Positions 1 to 6,097 are shown, numbered from the stretch's first letter. The stretch: DNA of 6,097 nucleotides from Methylocystaceae bacterium (GCA_003152255.1 PLZT01000242.1:1-6097); one strand, 5' to 3'. Translations and numbers: made by a program. Notes: generated by a model not told the origin, from the sequence alone.

Positions 1-384
1 GTATTGAGAACTAAACAACCCTGGTGAAATGCCCCCTTGGTTATTCAATTGCAACTCAAGTTTTACGGTCGTATTCCATTTTGAAAGCCAATAATTCTGT
101 GACGTCTCAACAAATTGGGGCAGTCCCCCTTTGGGAATGGGCTTGCCGTTTTTATCTATGAACTTACGATGTTCATCGCGGTAGATGTCGGGGAGCCTAT
201 CTGACAAAGCTTGATAGAGTTCGCACTTGACGCGTCTGGTCAGATCAATGACTAACACCTCGGAAGGCCCGCTTACCAGCGTATCAAGGGGCGAGTCCAT
301 GTCGGGAACGCGCACGCAACCTGTTACGCAGAGGGAGGCGGCAGATGTGGCGGCGATAAACTGCTTTCCGTAAAACACGCGCAT
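1..384 (-). CDS. Predicted lipoprotein of unknown function (partial, C-terminus beyond left edge)
   Basis: An open frame of 128 codons runs from an ATG at 384 off the left edge, so the C-terminus is missing. An in-frame TAA lies at 414-412, nine codons upstream, with no other ATG between, which supports this start. A GGAG sits only two bases before the ATG, so the ribosome site is not ideal. The N-terminus has a short basic region (R2, K7), a hydrophobic stretch (residues 9-20) and a lipobox ending V-T-G-C, with Cys23 as the predicted lipidated residue. It should therefore be exported and anchored to a membrane. The mature part contains a DLTRRVKCELYQAL segment (near residues 50-63) and later K/N/Q-rich sequence. 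I do not recognise the family. By hand count the first 360 bases are about 50% GC, lower than the genes to the right, which suggests acquired or relaxed sequence. The lipoprotein call is fairly sure; the function is unknown. Confidence 0.72.
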   Translation of the reverse strand, partial: MRVFYGKQFIAATSAASLCVTGCVRVPDMDSPLDTLVSGPSEVLVIDLTRRVKCELYQALSDRLPDIYRDEHRKFIDKNGKPIPKGGLPQFVETSQNYWLSKWNTTVKLELQLNNQGGISPGLFSSQY

Positions 385-473
385 GGCTCCCGCCCTTTCG
401 GCCCCAAGGTATTAAACGGTCGCGAAAGTAAGCCCAAGCTTTTGACAATGCTGTAGCCGAAAAGCCACACCCA

Positions 474-497
474 TTAACGATAGTTAACTTTTCCACA
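474..497. promoter_or_regulatory. Paired TTAA motif (CtrA-like) next to a DnaA-box-like 9-mer
   Basis: TTAA at 474-477 and TTAA at 484-487 are separated by six bases, and the core TTAAC-GATA-GTTAA is a perfect inverted repeat. Immediately after it, TTTTCCACA at 489-497 differs by one base from the DnaA box TTATCCACA. The alphaproteobacterial cell-cycle regulator CtrA recognises TTAA-N7-TTAA, so the spacer here is one base short. The site lies about 90-110 bases upstream of the lipoprotein ATG, in a plausible operator position. Binding by either protein is inference; short AT-rich motifs like these also arise by chance. Confidence 0.25.
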
Positions 498-915
498 GAA
501 TGAGTTGGGGCTGAAAGCTCCCGCCAAACAAACGTGCTCGACACTGACTAGCCAATGGATCAGGCGGCCGCCAGCGAGCGGAACGCTGCAATCATGTCTG
601 GTCATGTGAATTTGTCGAGGATCGCACCCCGGGCTATTCGTGGTCTCCGCCGAGCGACCTAAGATAATCGACCGCAACGTCGAGATATCGACGCCAAGCC
701 GGAAGATCCGAATCGCGATTCGATCCGGGCTTCGCGCCGCCCCAACGCGGTGCCGTACACCGGGGTCGTGAGAACTGGAAAACCGGCCCAAAGCGCAAGC
801 GCGGCGACGCTAATCGCGGTTGTCCGCGCATGCTTCTCGAAGAACTGTCGGGACGGGCGGAACCGCTTCGGGCCGCCGCCCGCCGCCCGCCGCCGAGCCC
901 AATTAAAGCATTTTG

Positions 916-937
916 CGCTCCGACGAAAAGCGGAGCG
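916..937 (-). terminator. Candidate hairpin terminator after the CoA-transferase gene
   Basis: CGCTCCG and CGGAGCG form a perfect 7-bp stem around an 8-base loop, 57 bases beyond the CoA-transferase stop codon. Read on the minus strand it is followed by CAAAATGCTTTAATT, which is AT-rich but not a clean U-tract. It could be a weak intrinsic terminator or part of a dispersed palindromic repeat; the sequence alone does not decide. Confidence 0.35.
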
Positions 938-993
938 GCCCGCGCGCATCGCGTTGGCGCGCCTTCCCGACGCCCGGCCCGCGCGGTTCGGAC

Positions 994-2934
994 CTAGTCG
1001 CCGACCACCTCCAAAAACGCTTGCGCGGCTTCCCTGCGCTCGAAGACATGGGGCGAAAGCCCGCGCTTGGTCATGGCCTCCTTCATCTTCAGCCGCGCGA
1101 AGGCGCTGGTCGCGTAGCGCGCCGTCGACGAGTAGTAATGCTCCATCATATAATGGATCATTTCCGCGTAATCGTCGTAGAGCGGCTCGGCGATCTTGGC
1201 GCCGTCGTGGTTGACGACGGAATTGACGCGCTTGCCCACCTTGTGACAGGCCTCGACCAGCGTCTTGCGCAATTCGTCCACGTCCTTCTTGGTGCGGGCG
1301 TGCCAGCCTTCGAGGTTCACGAACAGAATATTGCGCTCTGGATCGTATTGGACGCGTTCATGCATATTGAGGTTGAGCAGTTCCGCCAAAAGGCCCATCG
1401 GCTCGTCGATGAAGAGGCGGCGATCCATCAGCTCCGGCTCGTTGATGATTGGCTTGAAGGCCATATGCGCCAAAATATCCTTCTCTATGTCGATTCCGGG
1501 CGCGACCTCGATTAGTTCCAGTCCCTTGGGCTGGAGCTGGAACACGCAGCGCTCCGTCACGTAAATCACCGGCTGCTTGCGCTTTTGCGCGAATTTGCCG
1601 GAGAAGGTGATCTGCTCGACGAAGTTCAAAAATTTGCGGTTGCGCCCTTCCTTGATGACCTTGACCTTGCCGTCCTCGATCACGACGTCGAGCCCACCAT
1701 TGGTGAAGGTGCCGGCGAAAACCACGCTGCGGGCGTTCTGGCTGATATTGATGAAGCCGCCGCAGCCGTTGAGGCGGCCGCCGAATTTGCTGGTGTTGAC
1801 ATTGCCCTGCACGTCGCATTCGGCCATGCCGAGGCAGGTCATGTCGAGCCCGCCGCCGTCGTAGAAATCGAATTGCTGGTTTTGCTGGATGATGCTGTCG
1901 GCGTTGGAGGCGCCGCCAAAGCTCGATCCGCTCGCCAGCACGCCGCCGATCGCGCCCGCCTCGGTGGTCAGGGTGATATAGGGCGTGAATTTTTCCTCGT
2001 TGGCGACGGCGGCGATGCCCTCCGGAGCGCCGACGCCGAGATTGACGACGCCGTTGGGCGGCAGTTCAAAGGCGGCGCGGCGGGCGATGACCTTGCGCTC
2101 GTCGAGCGGCATTTTGGCCATGCCTTCGACCGGCACGCGGATTTCGCCCGACAGCGCCGGGTTGTACATGACGCCGTAGTTCATCCGGTGCAGTTCCGGC
2201 GTCTCCGCGACGACCACGCAATCGACCAGGATGCCGGGGACTTCGACATCCTTGGGCCGGATCGACCCCTGCTCGACGATGCGCTCGACCTGCGCGATGA
2301 CGATGCCGCCATTGTTGCGGGCGGCCATGGCCTGGGCGAGATTGTCGAGGACGAGCGCCTCCTTCTCCATGCTGATATTGCCCGAGGGGTCGGCCGAGGT
2401 GCCGCGGATAAAGGCCACGTCGATCTTGGTGGCGATGTAGAACAGCCACTCCTCGCCCTGAATATTGTGATATTTTACAATATCTTCAGTGGTCACGTCA
2501 TTGACCTTGGCGCCGCCGAAACGCGGATCGACATAGGTATAAAGCCCGACCTTGGAGAACAGGCCCGGCTGTCCGGCGGCGCAGGCGCGGTAAAGCTGCG
2601 AAATCACGCCCTGCGGCAAATTGTAGCCGAGAATCTTGTTTTCCTGGGCGGCTTGGGCGACCTTGGGCATGCGGCCGAAATTGCCCGCGATGACCCGTCC
2701 GAGCAGCCCTTCGTGATGCAGCCGTCCGGTCCCGAGCCCTTTGCTGTCGCCGGCTCCGGCGGTCATGATGAGGGTCAAGTTCTTGGGGTGGCCGGTCTCC
2801 ACGAAGCGCTTTTCCAATCCCATATGGAGCGCCTCCGGGATGCAGCTTTGGACGAAACCGCTCGTGGTTACGACATCATTGTCTCGGATGAGCGCGATCG
2901 CCTGCTCCAGCGTGGTGACCTTGTTATTCGCCAT
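994..2934 (-). CDS. Family I acyl-CoA:carboxylate CoA-transferase, YdiF/propionate CoA-transferase type, with C-terminal extension
   Basis: The 646-residue cytoplasmic enzyme should move CoA between a short-chain acyl-CoA and a carboxylate such as acetate, acetoacetate or propionate. Both halves of the family are fused. The N-terminal half has TTSGFVQSCIPEAL (23-36) and the GTSADPSGNIS segment (178-188). The C-terminal half has the glycine loop NLGVGAPEG (298-306) and TTEAGAIGG (323-331). Glu325 in the latter matches the family's catalytic glutamate, which forms the glutamyl-CoA thioester (Glu324 in clostridial propionate CoA-transferase, Glu333 in YdiF). These enzymes are usually about 520-530 residues; here about 120 more follow (roughly 523-646). 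I chose the ATG at 2934, giving MANNKVTT, because it fits the family N-terminus and has AAGGAA directly upstream plus a GGGGAAG further back. The frame stays open to 3063, but that leader is Arg-rich and unlike the family. No partner gene adjoins it, so the physiological substrate is unclear; short-chain acid or polyhydroxybutyrate metabolism is possible. Confidence 0.9.
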   Translation of the reverse strand: MANNKVTTLEQAIALIRDNDVVTTSGFVQSCIPEALHMGLEKRFVETGHPKNLTLIMTAGAGDSKGLGTGRLHHEGLLGRVIAGNFGRMPKVAQAAQENKILGYNLPQGVISQLYRACAAGQPGLFSKVGLYTYVDPRFGGAKVNDVTTEDIVKYHNIQGEEWLFYIATKIDVAFIRGTSADPSGNISMEKEALVLDNLAQAMAARNNGGIVIAQVERIVEQGSIRPKDVEVPGILVDCVVVAETPELHRMNYGVMYNPALSGEIRVPVEGMAKMPLDERKVIARRAAFELPPNGVVNLGVGAPEGIAAVANEEKFTPYITLTTEAGAIGGVLASGSSFGGASNADSIIQQNQQFDFYDGGGLDMTCLGMAECDVQGNVNTSKFGGRLNGCGGFINISQNARSVVFAGTFTNGGLDVVIEDGKVKVIKEGRNRKFLNFVEQITFSGKFAQKRKQPVIYVTERCVFQLQPKGLELIEVAPGIDIEKDILAHMAFKPIINEPELMDRRLFIDEPMGLLAELLNLNMHERVQYDPERNILFVNLEGWHARTKKDVDELRKTLVEACHKVGKRVNSVVNHDGAKIAEPLYDDYAEMIHYMMEHYYSSTARYATSAFARLKMKEAMTKRGLSPHVFERREAAQAFLEVVGD

Positions 2935-3243
2935 TTCCTTCAGCTTCCCCTCTTTGGCTCCACTCTTTAAGCTTCGACGTGGACGAACCCTTCGTCGCCG
3001 GCGCGCGGTGGACGGACCTAAAAACACGCGTCCAAGGCTAGAGATTGGCAACGGCTTTCGCAACAGATAAACCCGCGGGCGAAGGCCGTGGCGACGATGC
3101 TCGGTGAATGGAGACTAAGTGTCGGACATTTCATCGGTCTTTTCTATCGGCGGCGACCCAATTCCGTCAAATCGCCGCGCTGTAACCGTTTTCGCCCGAC
3201 ATCGATCGGGCAAGGCTTGCGACCAACCATCGGAGCTACCGTC
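2935..3243. other. Divergent intergenic region between CoA-transferase and copC
   Basis: The two genes point away from each other, so promoters for both should lie in these 309 bases. I could not find a convincing -35/-10 pair on either strand. Both flanking frames stay open some way into the region (to 3063 on the minus strand, from 3088 on the plus strand), but the encoded leaders are Arg-rich and unlike the families, so I treat them as non-coding. The clearest element is the inverted repeat at 3194-3211. A ribosome site GGAG at 3232-3235, eight bases before the copC ATG, is well placed. Confidence 0.55.
3194..3211. promoter_or_regulatory. Perfect 6+6 inverted repeat ahead of copC (candidate operator or leader hairpin)
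   Basis: GCCCGA and TCGGGC are exact reverse complements separated by the six bases CATCGA, ending 32 bases before the copC ATG. This spacing suits either a dimeric regulator binding site or a hairpin in the transcript leader. A copper-responsive regulator would make sense given the downstream genes, but the repeat is not recognised as a known CueR, CsoR or CopR site. Confidence 0.3.
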
Positions 3244-3621
3244 ATGACGCCGCCACGCGTTATCCTTTATATCCTCGCGTTTGGGTCGGGCCTGCTTGGG
3301 TTCAGCCTTGGGGTCAAGACGGCCTTCGCGCACGCGATTGTCGTCGCCGCGACGCCAAGCGCTCATCAAACGGTGGCGCAATCGGAACTCAATGTTGAGA
3401 TTCGCTTCAACAGCCGGGTCGACGTGGGCCGCTCGCGTTTGACCTTGGCGCGGCCGGACGGCACCAGCGTCATTTTGCCGCTGCTCGGAAGCGGCGCGTC
3501 CGAAACCCTGACGGCAAAGGCCCCGGGACTGGAAAATGGGAATTATCGTCTTTTATGGCAAACACTTAGCATCGACGGCCATATCACTCACGGCGAAATT
3601 CCGTTCGAGGTGAAGCGGTAA
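3244..3621 (+). CDS. copC: Periplasmic copper-binding protein CopC (His-brace type)
   Basis: This 125-residue precursor has a signal peptide (hydrophobic segment about residues 6-28) with predicted cleavage A-F-A|H-A after residue 29. His30 thus becomes residue 1 of the mature protein, as in CopC proteins that bind Cu(II) through a histidine brace. The other expected ligands are Asp111 and His113 in the conserved S-I-D-G-H motif (mature positions 82 and 84), close to those reported for Methylosinus CopC. There is no Met-rich cluster, so a separate Cu(I) site is not expected. The mature length of about 96 residues and the C-terminal DGHITHGEIPFEV strand fit the family's small beta-barrel. The ATG at 3244 is chosen over the earlier open frame (from 3088) because it begins the signal peptide directly and has GGAG at 3232-3235. 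It should bind copper in the periplasm and pass it to or from CopD, whose gene starts five bases after its stop. Confidence 0.93.
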   Translation: MTPPRVILYILAFGSGLLGFSLGVKTAFAHAIVVAATPSAHQTVAQSELNVEIRFNSRVDVGRSRLTLARPDGTSVILPLLGSGASETLTAKAPGLENGNYRLLWQTLSIDGHITHGEIPFEVKR

Positions 3622-3626
3622 GTATC

Positions 3627-5231
3627 GTGCAGCTGTTTTTGGAACTCTATGGTTTTCTGAGCGTCACGCTGCGCGGCTTCATCATCGCGGCGCAATCGCT
3701 CACGCTCGGCGGATTGGCTTTCCTGGCCCTCGCCCTCCCAGCGGCGCAAGCCTGCGAGCGTCCGTCGCGGCGCCTGTTGGTCTGGAGCGCTCGCGGGCTG
3801 TGTCTGAGCGAAATATTGGCGGCCTTGTCGTTGATGGTCATGCTCCGCGGCACGCTCGATCTTCCGATCGGACAGTTGCTCGGCGCCGATGCGGTGATCG
3901 TCGATCTCGTCGTGGCGGGGCTCGCCGGCGCAATCGCCTTTTTTGCGCGCGGATGCGCGTCCATGCGCGTTTGCGCGCTGCTATGCGCTGTTATGCTCGC
4001 CGTCCAAGTGGGGGCGACGCACGCCGCCAGCCGTCCCGATCGCGCGGCGACGCTCTATGTCGCGGAGTTCGCCCATATGCTCGGCGTCGGCGCTTGGATC
4101 GGTGGAATTCCCTATTTTCTCATAGCCTTGGCGCAAATGCGCGGGGACGGGCGGCGTCTGGTCGCCGTGCGTTTCTCCGCGATGTCGCTTGGCTCGGTCG
4201 CCCTGCTGATCGGCGCCGGCGCCTATATGGCGGTCGACTATGTCGGCGAGCCCGCGGCTTTCTATGGGACCTCATATGGCGTCATGCTTTGCGCCAAGAT
4301 AGCGCTGCTGGGCGGCTTGCTGCTTCTGGGCGGCCTGAATTTCCTCGCCGTGCGCCGCCTGCGATCCGATCCGTCGACGCTGCCGCCGCGAACGCGCCGC
4401 TTCGCGGAAGTCGAGATCGGCGTTGGCTTGACCGCGATTTTTTGCGCGGCCTCGCTGACGTCTTTGCCGCCCGCCCGCGATCTTCCCGACGACCGCGCGA
4501 CGCTCGCCGAGATCGTTGAGCGAGTCAAACCGAGCTGGCCGGTGCAACTGGAAAGCCCTGATCACGCGAGCCTTTCGACCTCGCTGCCCGCCTCCGCCGC
4601 GCCGCGAGATCCCCGCGCCTTCGCCGCGGGCGAGGAAGCCGCGCCGCCGCGCAACTCCGCGGACATCGCCTGGTCGGAATATAACCACCATTGGGCGGGG
4701 CTGTTCGTGTTGCTGATGGGCGCCTTGGCGCTCGCGGAACACATCCCGCTCCTCGCGCCGGTCGCACGGCATTGGCCGCTGACTTTTCTCGGGCTCGCCG
4801 TATTTTTATTTTTGCGCGCCGACGAAACCGTATGGCCGTTGGGAAATCTCGGGCTGATCGAAAGCCTGAGCGATCCCGAAATCGCGCAGCATCGTTTGTT
4901 TATTTCGCTGATTATTCTGTTCGGCCTGTTCGAGTGGCGCGTGCGGTTGGGCCGATTAAATAACGCTTTCGCTCCTTACGTCTTTCCGCTGACGACCGCC
5001 ATCGCGGCGGCTTTCCTGCTCACCCATTCGCATGGGCTGTCCAATCCGAAGGAAGAGTTGCTGATCGAAGTCAGCCACACGCCACTCGCTCTGATTGGCG
5101 TGGCGGCGGGCTGGGCGCGCTGGCTGGAATTGCGCCTCGACGATGGCCCCGCGCGCCGCATCGCCAGCTTCGTCTGGCCCGGTGCCTTTGTTCTGGCGGG
5201 GCTGATGCTGCTGTTTTATCGGGAATCCTAG
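3627..5231 (+). CDS. copD: Copper resistance/uptake membrane protein CopD, long form
   Basis: This 534-residue polytopic inner-membrane protein is the partner of CopC and is thought to move copper across the membrane. The N-terminal part (about 1-280) shows roughly eight hydrophobic segments, including the CopD hallmark AEFAHMLGVGAWIGG (146-160) with His150. A Pro/Ala-rich hydrophilic linker follows (about 281-347). A second membrane region (about 355-531, five or six segments) carries EYNHHW (351-356), LLTHSHGLSN (464-473) and EVSHTPLALIGVAAGW (481-496); their histidines are candidate metal ligands. Classical CopD is about 300 residues, so the C-terminal region is an extra module, as in other long CopD-family proteins. 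The start is a GTG five bases after the copC stop; no in-frame ATG lies nearby, and the Shine-Dalgarno is weak (GAGG is 16 bases away), so translation is probably coupled to copC. The direction of transport (uptake or resistance) cannot be told from sequence. Confidence 0.9.
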   Translation: MQLFLELYGFLSVTLRGFIIAAQSLTLGGLAFLALALPAAQACERPSRRLLVWSARGLCLSEILAALSLMVMLRGTLDLPIGQLLGADAVIVDLVVAGLAGAIAFFARGCASMRVCALLCAVMLAVQVGATHAASRPDRAATLYVAEFAHMLGVGAWIGGIPYFLIALAQMRGDGRRLVAVRFSAMSLGSVALLIGAGAYMAVDYVGEPAAFYGTSYGVMLCAKIALLGGLLLLGGLNFLAVRRLRSDPSTLPPRTRRFAEVEIGVGLTAIFCAASLTSLPPARDLPDDRATLAEIVERVKPSWPVQLESPDHASLSTSLPASAAPRDPRAFAAGEEAAPPRNSADIAWSEYNHHWAGLFVLLMGALALAEHIPLLAPVARHWPLTFLGLAVFLFLRADETVWPLGNLGLIESLSDPEIAQHRLFISLIILFGLFEWRVRLGRLNNAFAPYVFPLTTAIAAAFLLTHSHGLSNPKEELLIEVSHTPLALIGVAAGWARWLELRLDDGPARRIASFVWPGAFVLAGLMLLFYRES

Positions 5232-5385
5232 CCCCGCCGTTCATGCGATTTCGCTGGGTAATCCGGTCGGGAAGAATTGTCCGCGCGCGCGATTTCCCGT
5301 CCATTTCTTGGAGCGGATTCAAATCGCATCTCGTCATATGGTTTCCGGCTGACTGACTCGCGACGGCTCCTCGCGACCCATCGGC
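5232..5385. other. Spacer between copD and the recombinase remnant
   Basis: No gene is visible. CGGGAA (5268-5273) and TTCCCG (5294-5299) could pair around a 20-base, GC-alternating loop, but there is no T-tract, so it is a poor copD terminator candidate. Nothing here resembles the catalytic domain of a serine recombinase, although a remnant of one begins immediately afterwards. A TGA at 5350-5352 closes that frame upstream. Confidence 0.5.
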
Positions 5386-5975
5386 GTCAAATCGATCGCC
5401 GCGCATCCGAACGCCCGCGGCGCCCGCGACGTCAAGCGCTGGGGCATCGGGGCCATTCACAAGCTGCTGACCCGGACGAGCTATGTCGGACGGCATCGCT
5501 TCGGGAAACCCGAGGCGGAGGTCGTGGAGATAGCCGTCCCGCCGATCGTCGACGCGGCGGAGTTCGAGGCTGTTCAGGCTTTGCTCAAGATCCGCGACCC
5601 GGCGCTCTCGGCCCCGCGCGTCGTCAGCGGCCCAACCATTCCTAGCGGCATCTGCTTTTGCGCCTCTCGCGGCATGGCCAAGTTACGCTGCGCGCCAGGA
5701 AGGGTGGGAGATACCGCTACTACACACGCTCGACCAAGGCCCGGCAGCGCGAAATTAGCTGCGAGGGGCGCTCGATCCGGACGGAAAAGCTCGAAGGCCT
5801 CGTCGCCGACCACCTCGAAAAGCGACTGACCAAACCGGAGCGCCTCGAAGAAGTCCTGTGCCCGATCCTGACCCGCCGGGCAGAGCAGGCCGAGCGCCGC
5901 GCCTTGCATGTCGCCGCACGCCGAGGCGCACGCGAAGCTAAACGGCTTTACGACGCGCTCGAAGACGGCGCGGCG
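5386..5975 (+). pseudogene. Decayed large serine recombinase (Recombinase domain plus zinc-ribbon remnant)
   Basis: The first part (5386 to about 5672) reads VKSIAAHPNARG, RWGIGAIHKLLTRTSYVGRHRF, then VVEIAVPPIVDAAEFEAVQALL and APRVVSGPT...GICFCA. This is the Recombinase domain typical of large serine site-specific recombinases, with about ten residues apparently deleted after GRHRF. The reading then shifts frame (about 5671-5685) and continues as TLRARKGGRYRYYTRSTKARQ, TEKLEGLVADHLEKRL and EAKRLYDALEDG, the zinc ribbon and coiled C-terminal region. The N-terminal resolvase domain with the catalytic serine is absent. Two expected zinc-ribbon cysteines are Arg codons (CGC at 5668 and at 5727), while others remain (TGC at 5653, 5659 and 5760). 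Similarity fades after about 5975. The fragment cannot catalyse recombination and is best read as the scar of a mobile element, next to a tRNA gene. Family identity is from memory of the conserved blocks. Confidence 0.8.
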
Positions 5976-6049
5976 CGTCGCTTCACGCCCTCGTCGCCCC
6001 GGAAGGCGGGAACACGGCGGGAATCCGCAGGCCCACTCGTGTTCGGAAT

Positions 6050-6097
6050 TGGCGCGCCCAAGGGGATTCGAACCCCTGTTTTCGCCGTGAAAGGGCG
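6050..6097 (-). tRNA. trnE: tRNA-Glu (anticodon UUC), 3' part; 5' part beyond right edge
   Basis: Read on the minus strand, the last 48 bases give most of the anticodon arm (CGCC, loop CTTTCAC, GGCG) with anticodon TTC at 6091-6089. A short variable region follows, then a perfect T-arm (AGGGG, loop TTCGAAT, CCCCT), the 3' acceptor strand TGGGCGC, discriminator G and an encoded CCA ending at 6050. The T-loop matches the tRNA consensus. The D-arm and 5' acceptor strand lie outside the window, so acceptor pairing cannot be checked. Confidence 0.93.

Larger units (their letters stand above)
385..993. other. Intergenic stretch of about 600 bases with no convincing gene
   Basis: This lies between the start of the lipoprotein gene and the stop of the CoA-transferase gene, both on the minus strand. 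Short open frames exist on both strands, but their products are Arg/Ala/Pro-rich, lack recognisable motifs and have no good ribosome sites, so I regard them as chance frames. The left third is relatively AT-rich and should hold the lipoprotein promoter; a TTTAAT at 416-411 on the minus strand is a possible -10 element without a clear -35. The right third is very GC-rich, with three near-copies of a GCCGCCC heptamer (875-895), a hairpin (916-937) and two copies of CGGCCCGCGCG (936-946 and 975-985). Confidence 0.6.

Noticed and set aside
634..831. Minus-strand 65-codon frame ending LRSLGGDHE, considered as a transposase or gene remnant
   Set aside because: Only the last 20 or so residues look protein-like, no family could be named, and there is no ribosome site or flanking repeat.
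954..963. TTGGCGCGCC, also present at the tRNA-Glu 3' end (6049-6058), considered as paired attachment sites
   Set aside because: Ten bases built around a palindromic GGCGCGCC is too short and too likely by chance in GC-rich DNA, and the flanks differ.
1585..2970. Open frame of 461 codons on the plus strand, antisense to the CoA-transferase
   Set aside because: It mirrors the codon pattern of a clearly recognisable enzyme on the minus strand. Its product is a repetitive Asp/Ala/Gly/His-rich sequence without family motifs.
2935..3063. Longer start for the CoA-transferase, adding 43 residues
   Set aside because: The added leader is Arg-rich and unlike the family, whereas the ATG at 2934 has a purine-rich ribosome site and gives the expected N-terminus.
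3088..3243. Longer start for copC, adding 52 residues
   Set aside because: It would bury the signal peptide far inside the protein. The ATG at 3244 has a well-spaced GGAG and places the signal peptide at the N-terminus.
3800..4519. Plus-strand 239-codon frame inside copD
   Set aside because: The product is Arg-rich, lacks the hydrophobic pattern of copD and overlaps it entirely in another frame.
5908..6090. Plus-strand 60-codon frame ending ARPRGFEPLFSP
   Set aside because: This is the familiar spurious peptide produced by reading antisense through a tRNA T-arm; it also overlaps the recombinase remnant in another frame.

Overview
The window looks like chromosomal DNA of an alphaproteobacterium, probably a Hyphomicrobiales (Rhizobiales) member and possibly a methanotroph or a relative. 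This rests on the GC-rich coding sequence, the style of the CopC/CopD and CoA-transferase proteins, and the type of serine-recombinase remnant. The genus is inference; no taxonomic marker apart from a partial tRNA is present.

Layout, left to right. (1) 1-384, minus strand: the N-terminal 128 residues of a small predicted lipoprotein that runs off the left edge, in DNA of about 50% GC, lower than the genes to its right. (2) 385-993: about 600 bases with no convincing gene. It holds a paired TTAA motif beside a DnaA-box-like 9-mer upstream of the lipoprotein, and a hairpin that could end transcription of the next gene. (3) 994-2934, minus strand: a 646-residue family I acyl-CoA:carboxylate CoA-transferase (YdiF/propionate CoA-transferase type) with its catalytic Glu and an extra C-terminal segment of about 120 residues. 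(4) 2935-3243: a divergent intergenic region with a perfect inverted repeat just ahead of copC. (5) 3244-5231, plus strand: a two-gene copper operon. copC encodes a secreted His-brace Cu(II) protein; copD encodes a long polytopic membrane protein and starts at GTG five bases after the copC stop. (6) 5386-5975, plus strand: a decayed fragment of a large serine recombinase, lacking its catalytic domain, with a frameshift and lost zinc-ribbon cysteines. (7) 6050-6097, minus strand: the 3' part of a tRNA-Glu(UUC) gene cut by the right edge.

How the parts work together: CopC (periplasm) and CopD (inner membrane) are expected to act as one copper-handling unit. The CoA-transferase is metabolically separate and divergently transcribed. 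The right end looks like the scar of an old mobile element next to a tRNA gene. I did not find a convincing new multi-gene system. The points most worth checking are the recombinase scar at the tRNA, the two C-terminal extensions (CoA-transferase and CopD), and the inverted repeat in the copC leader.
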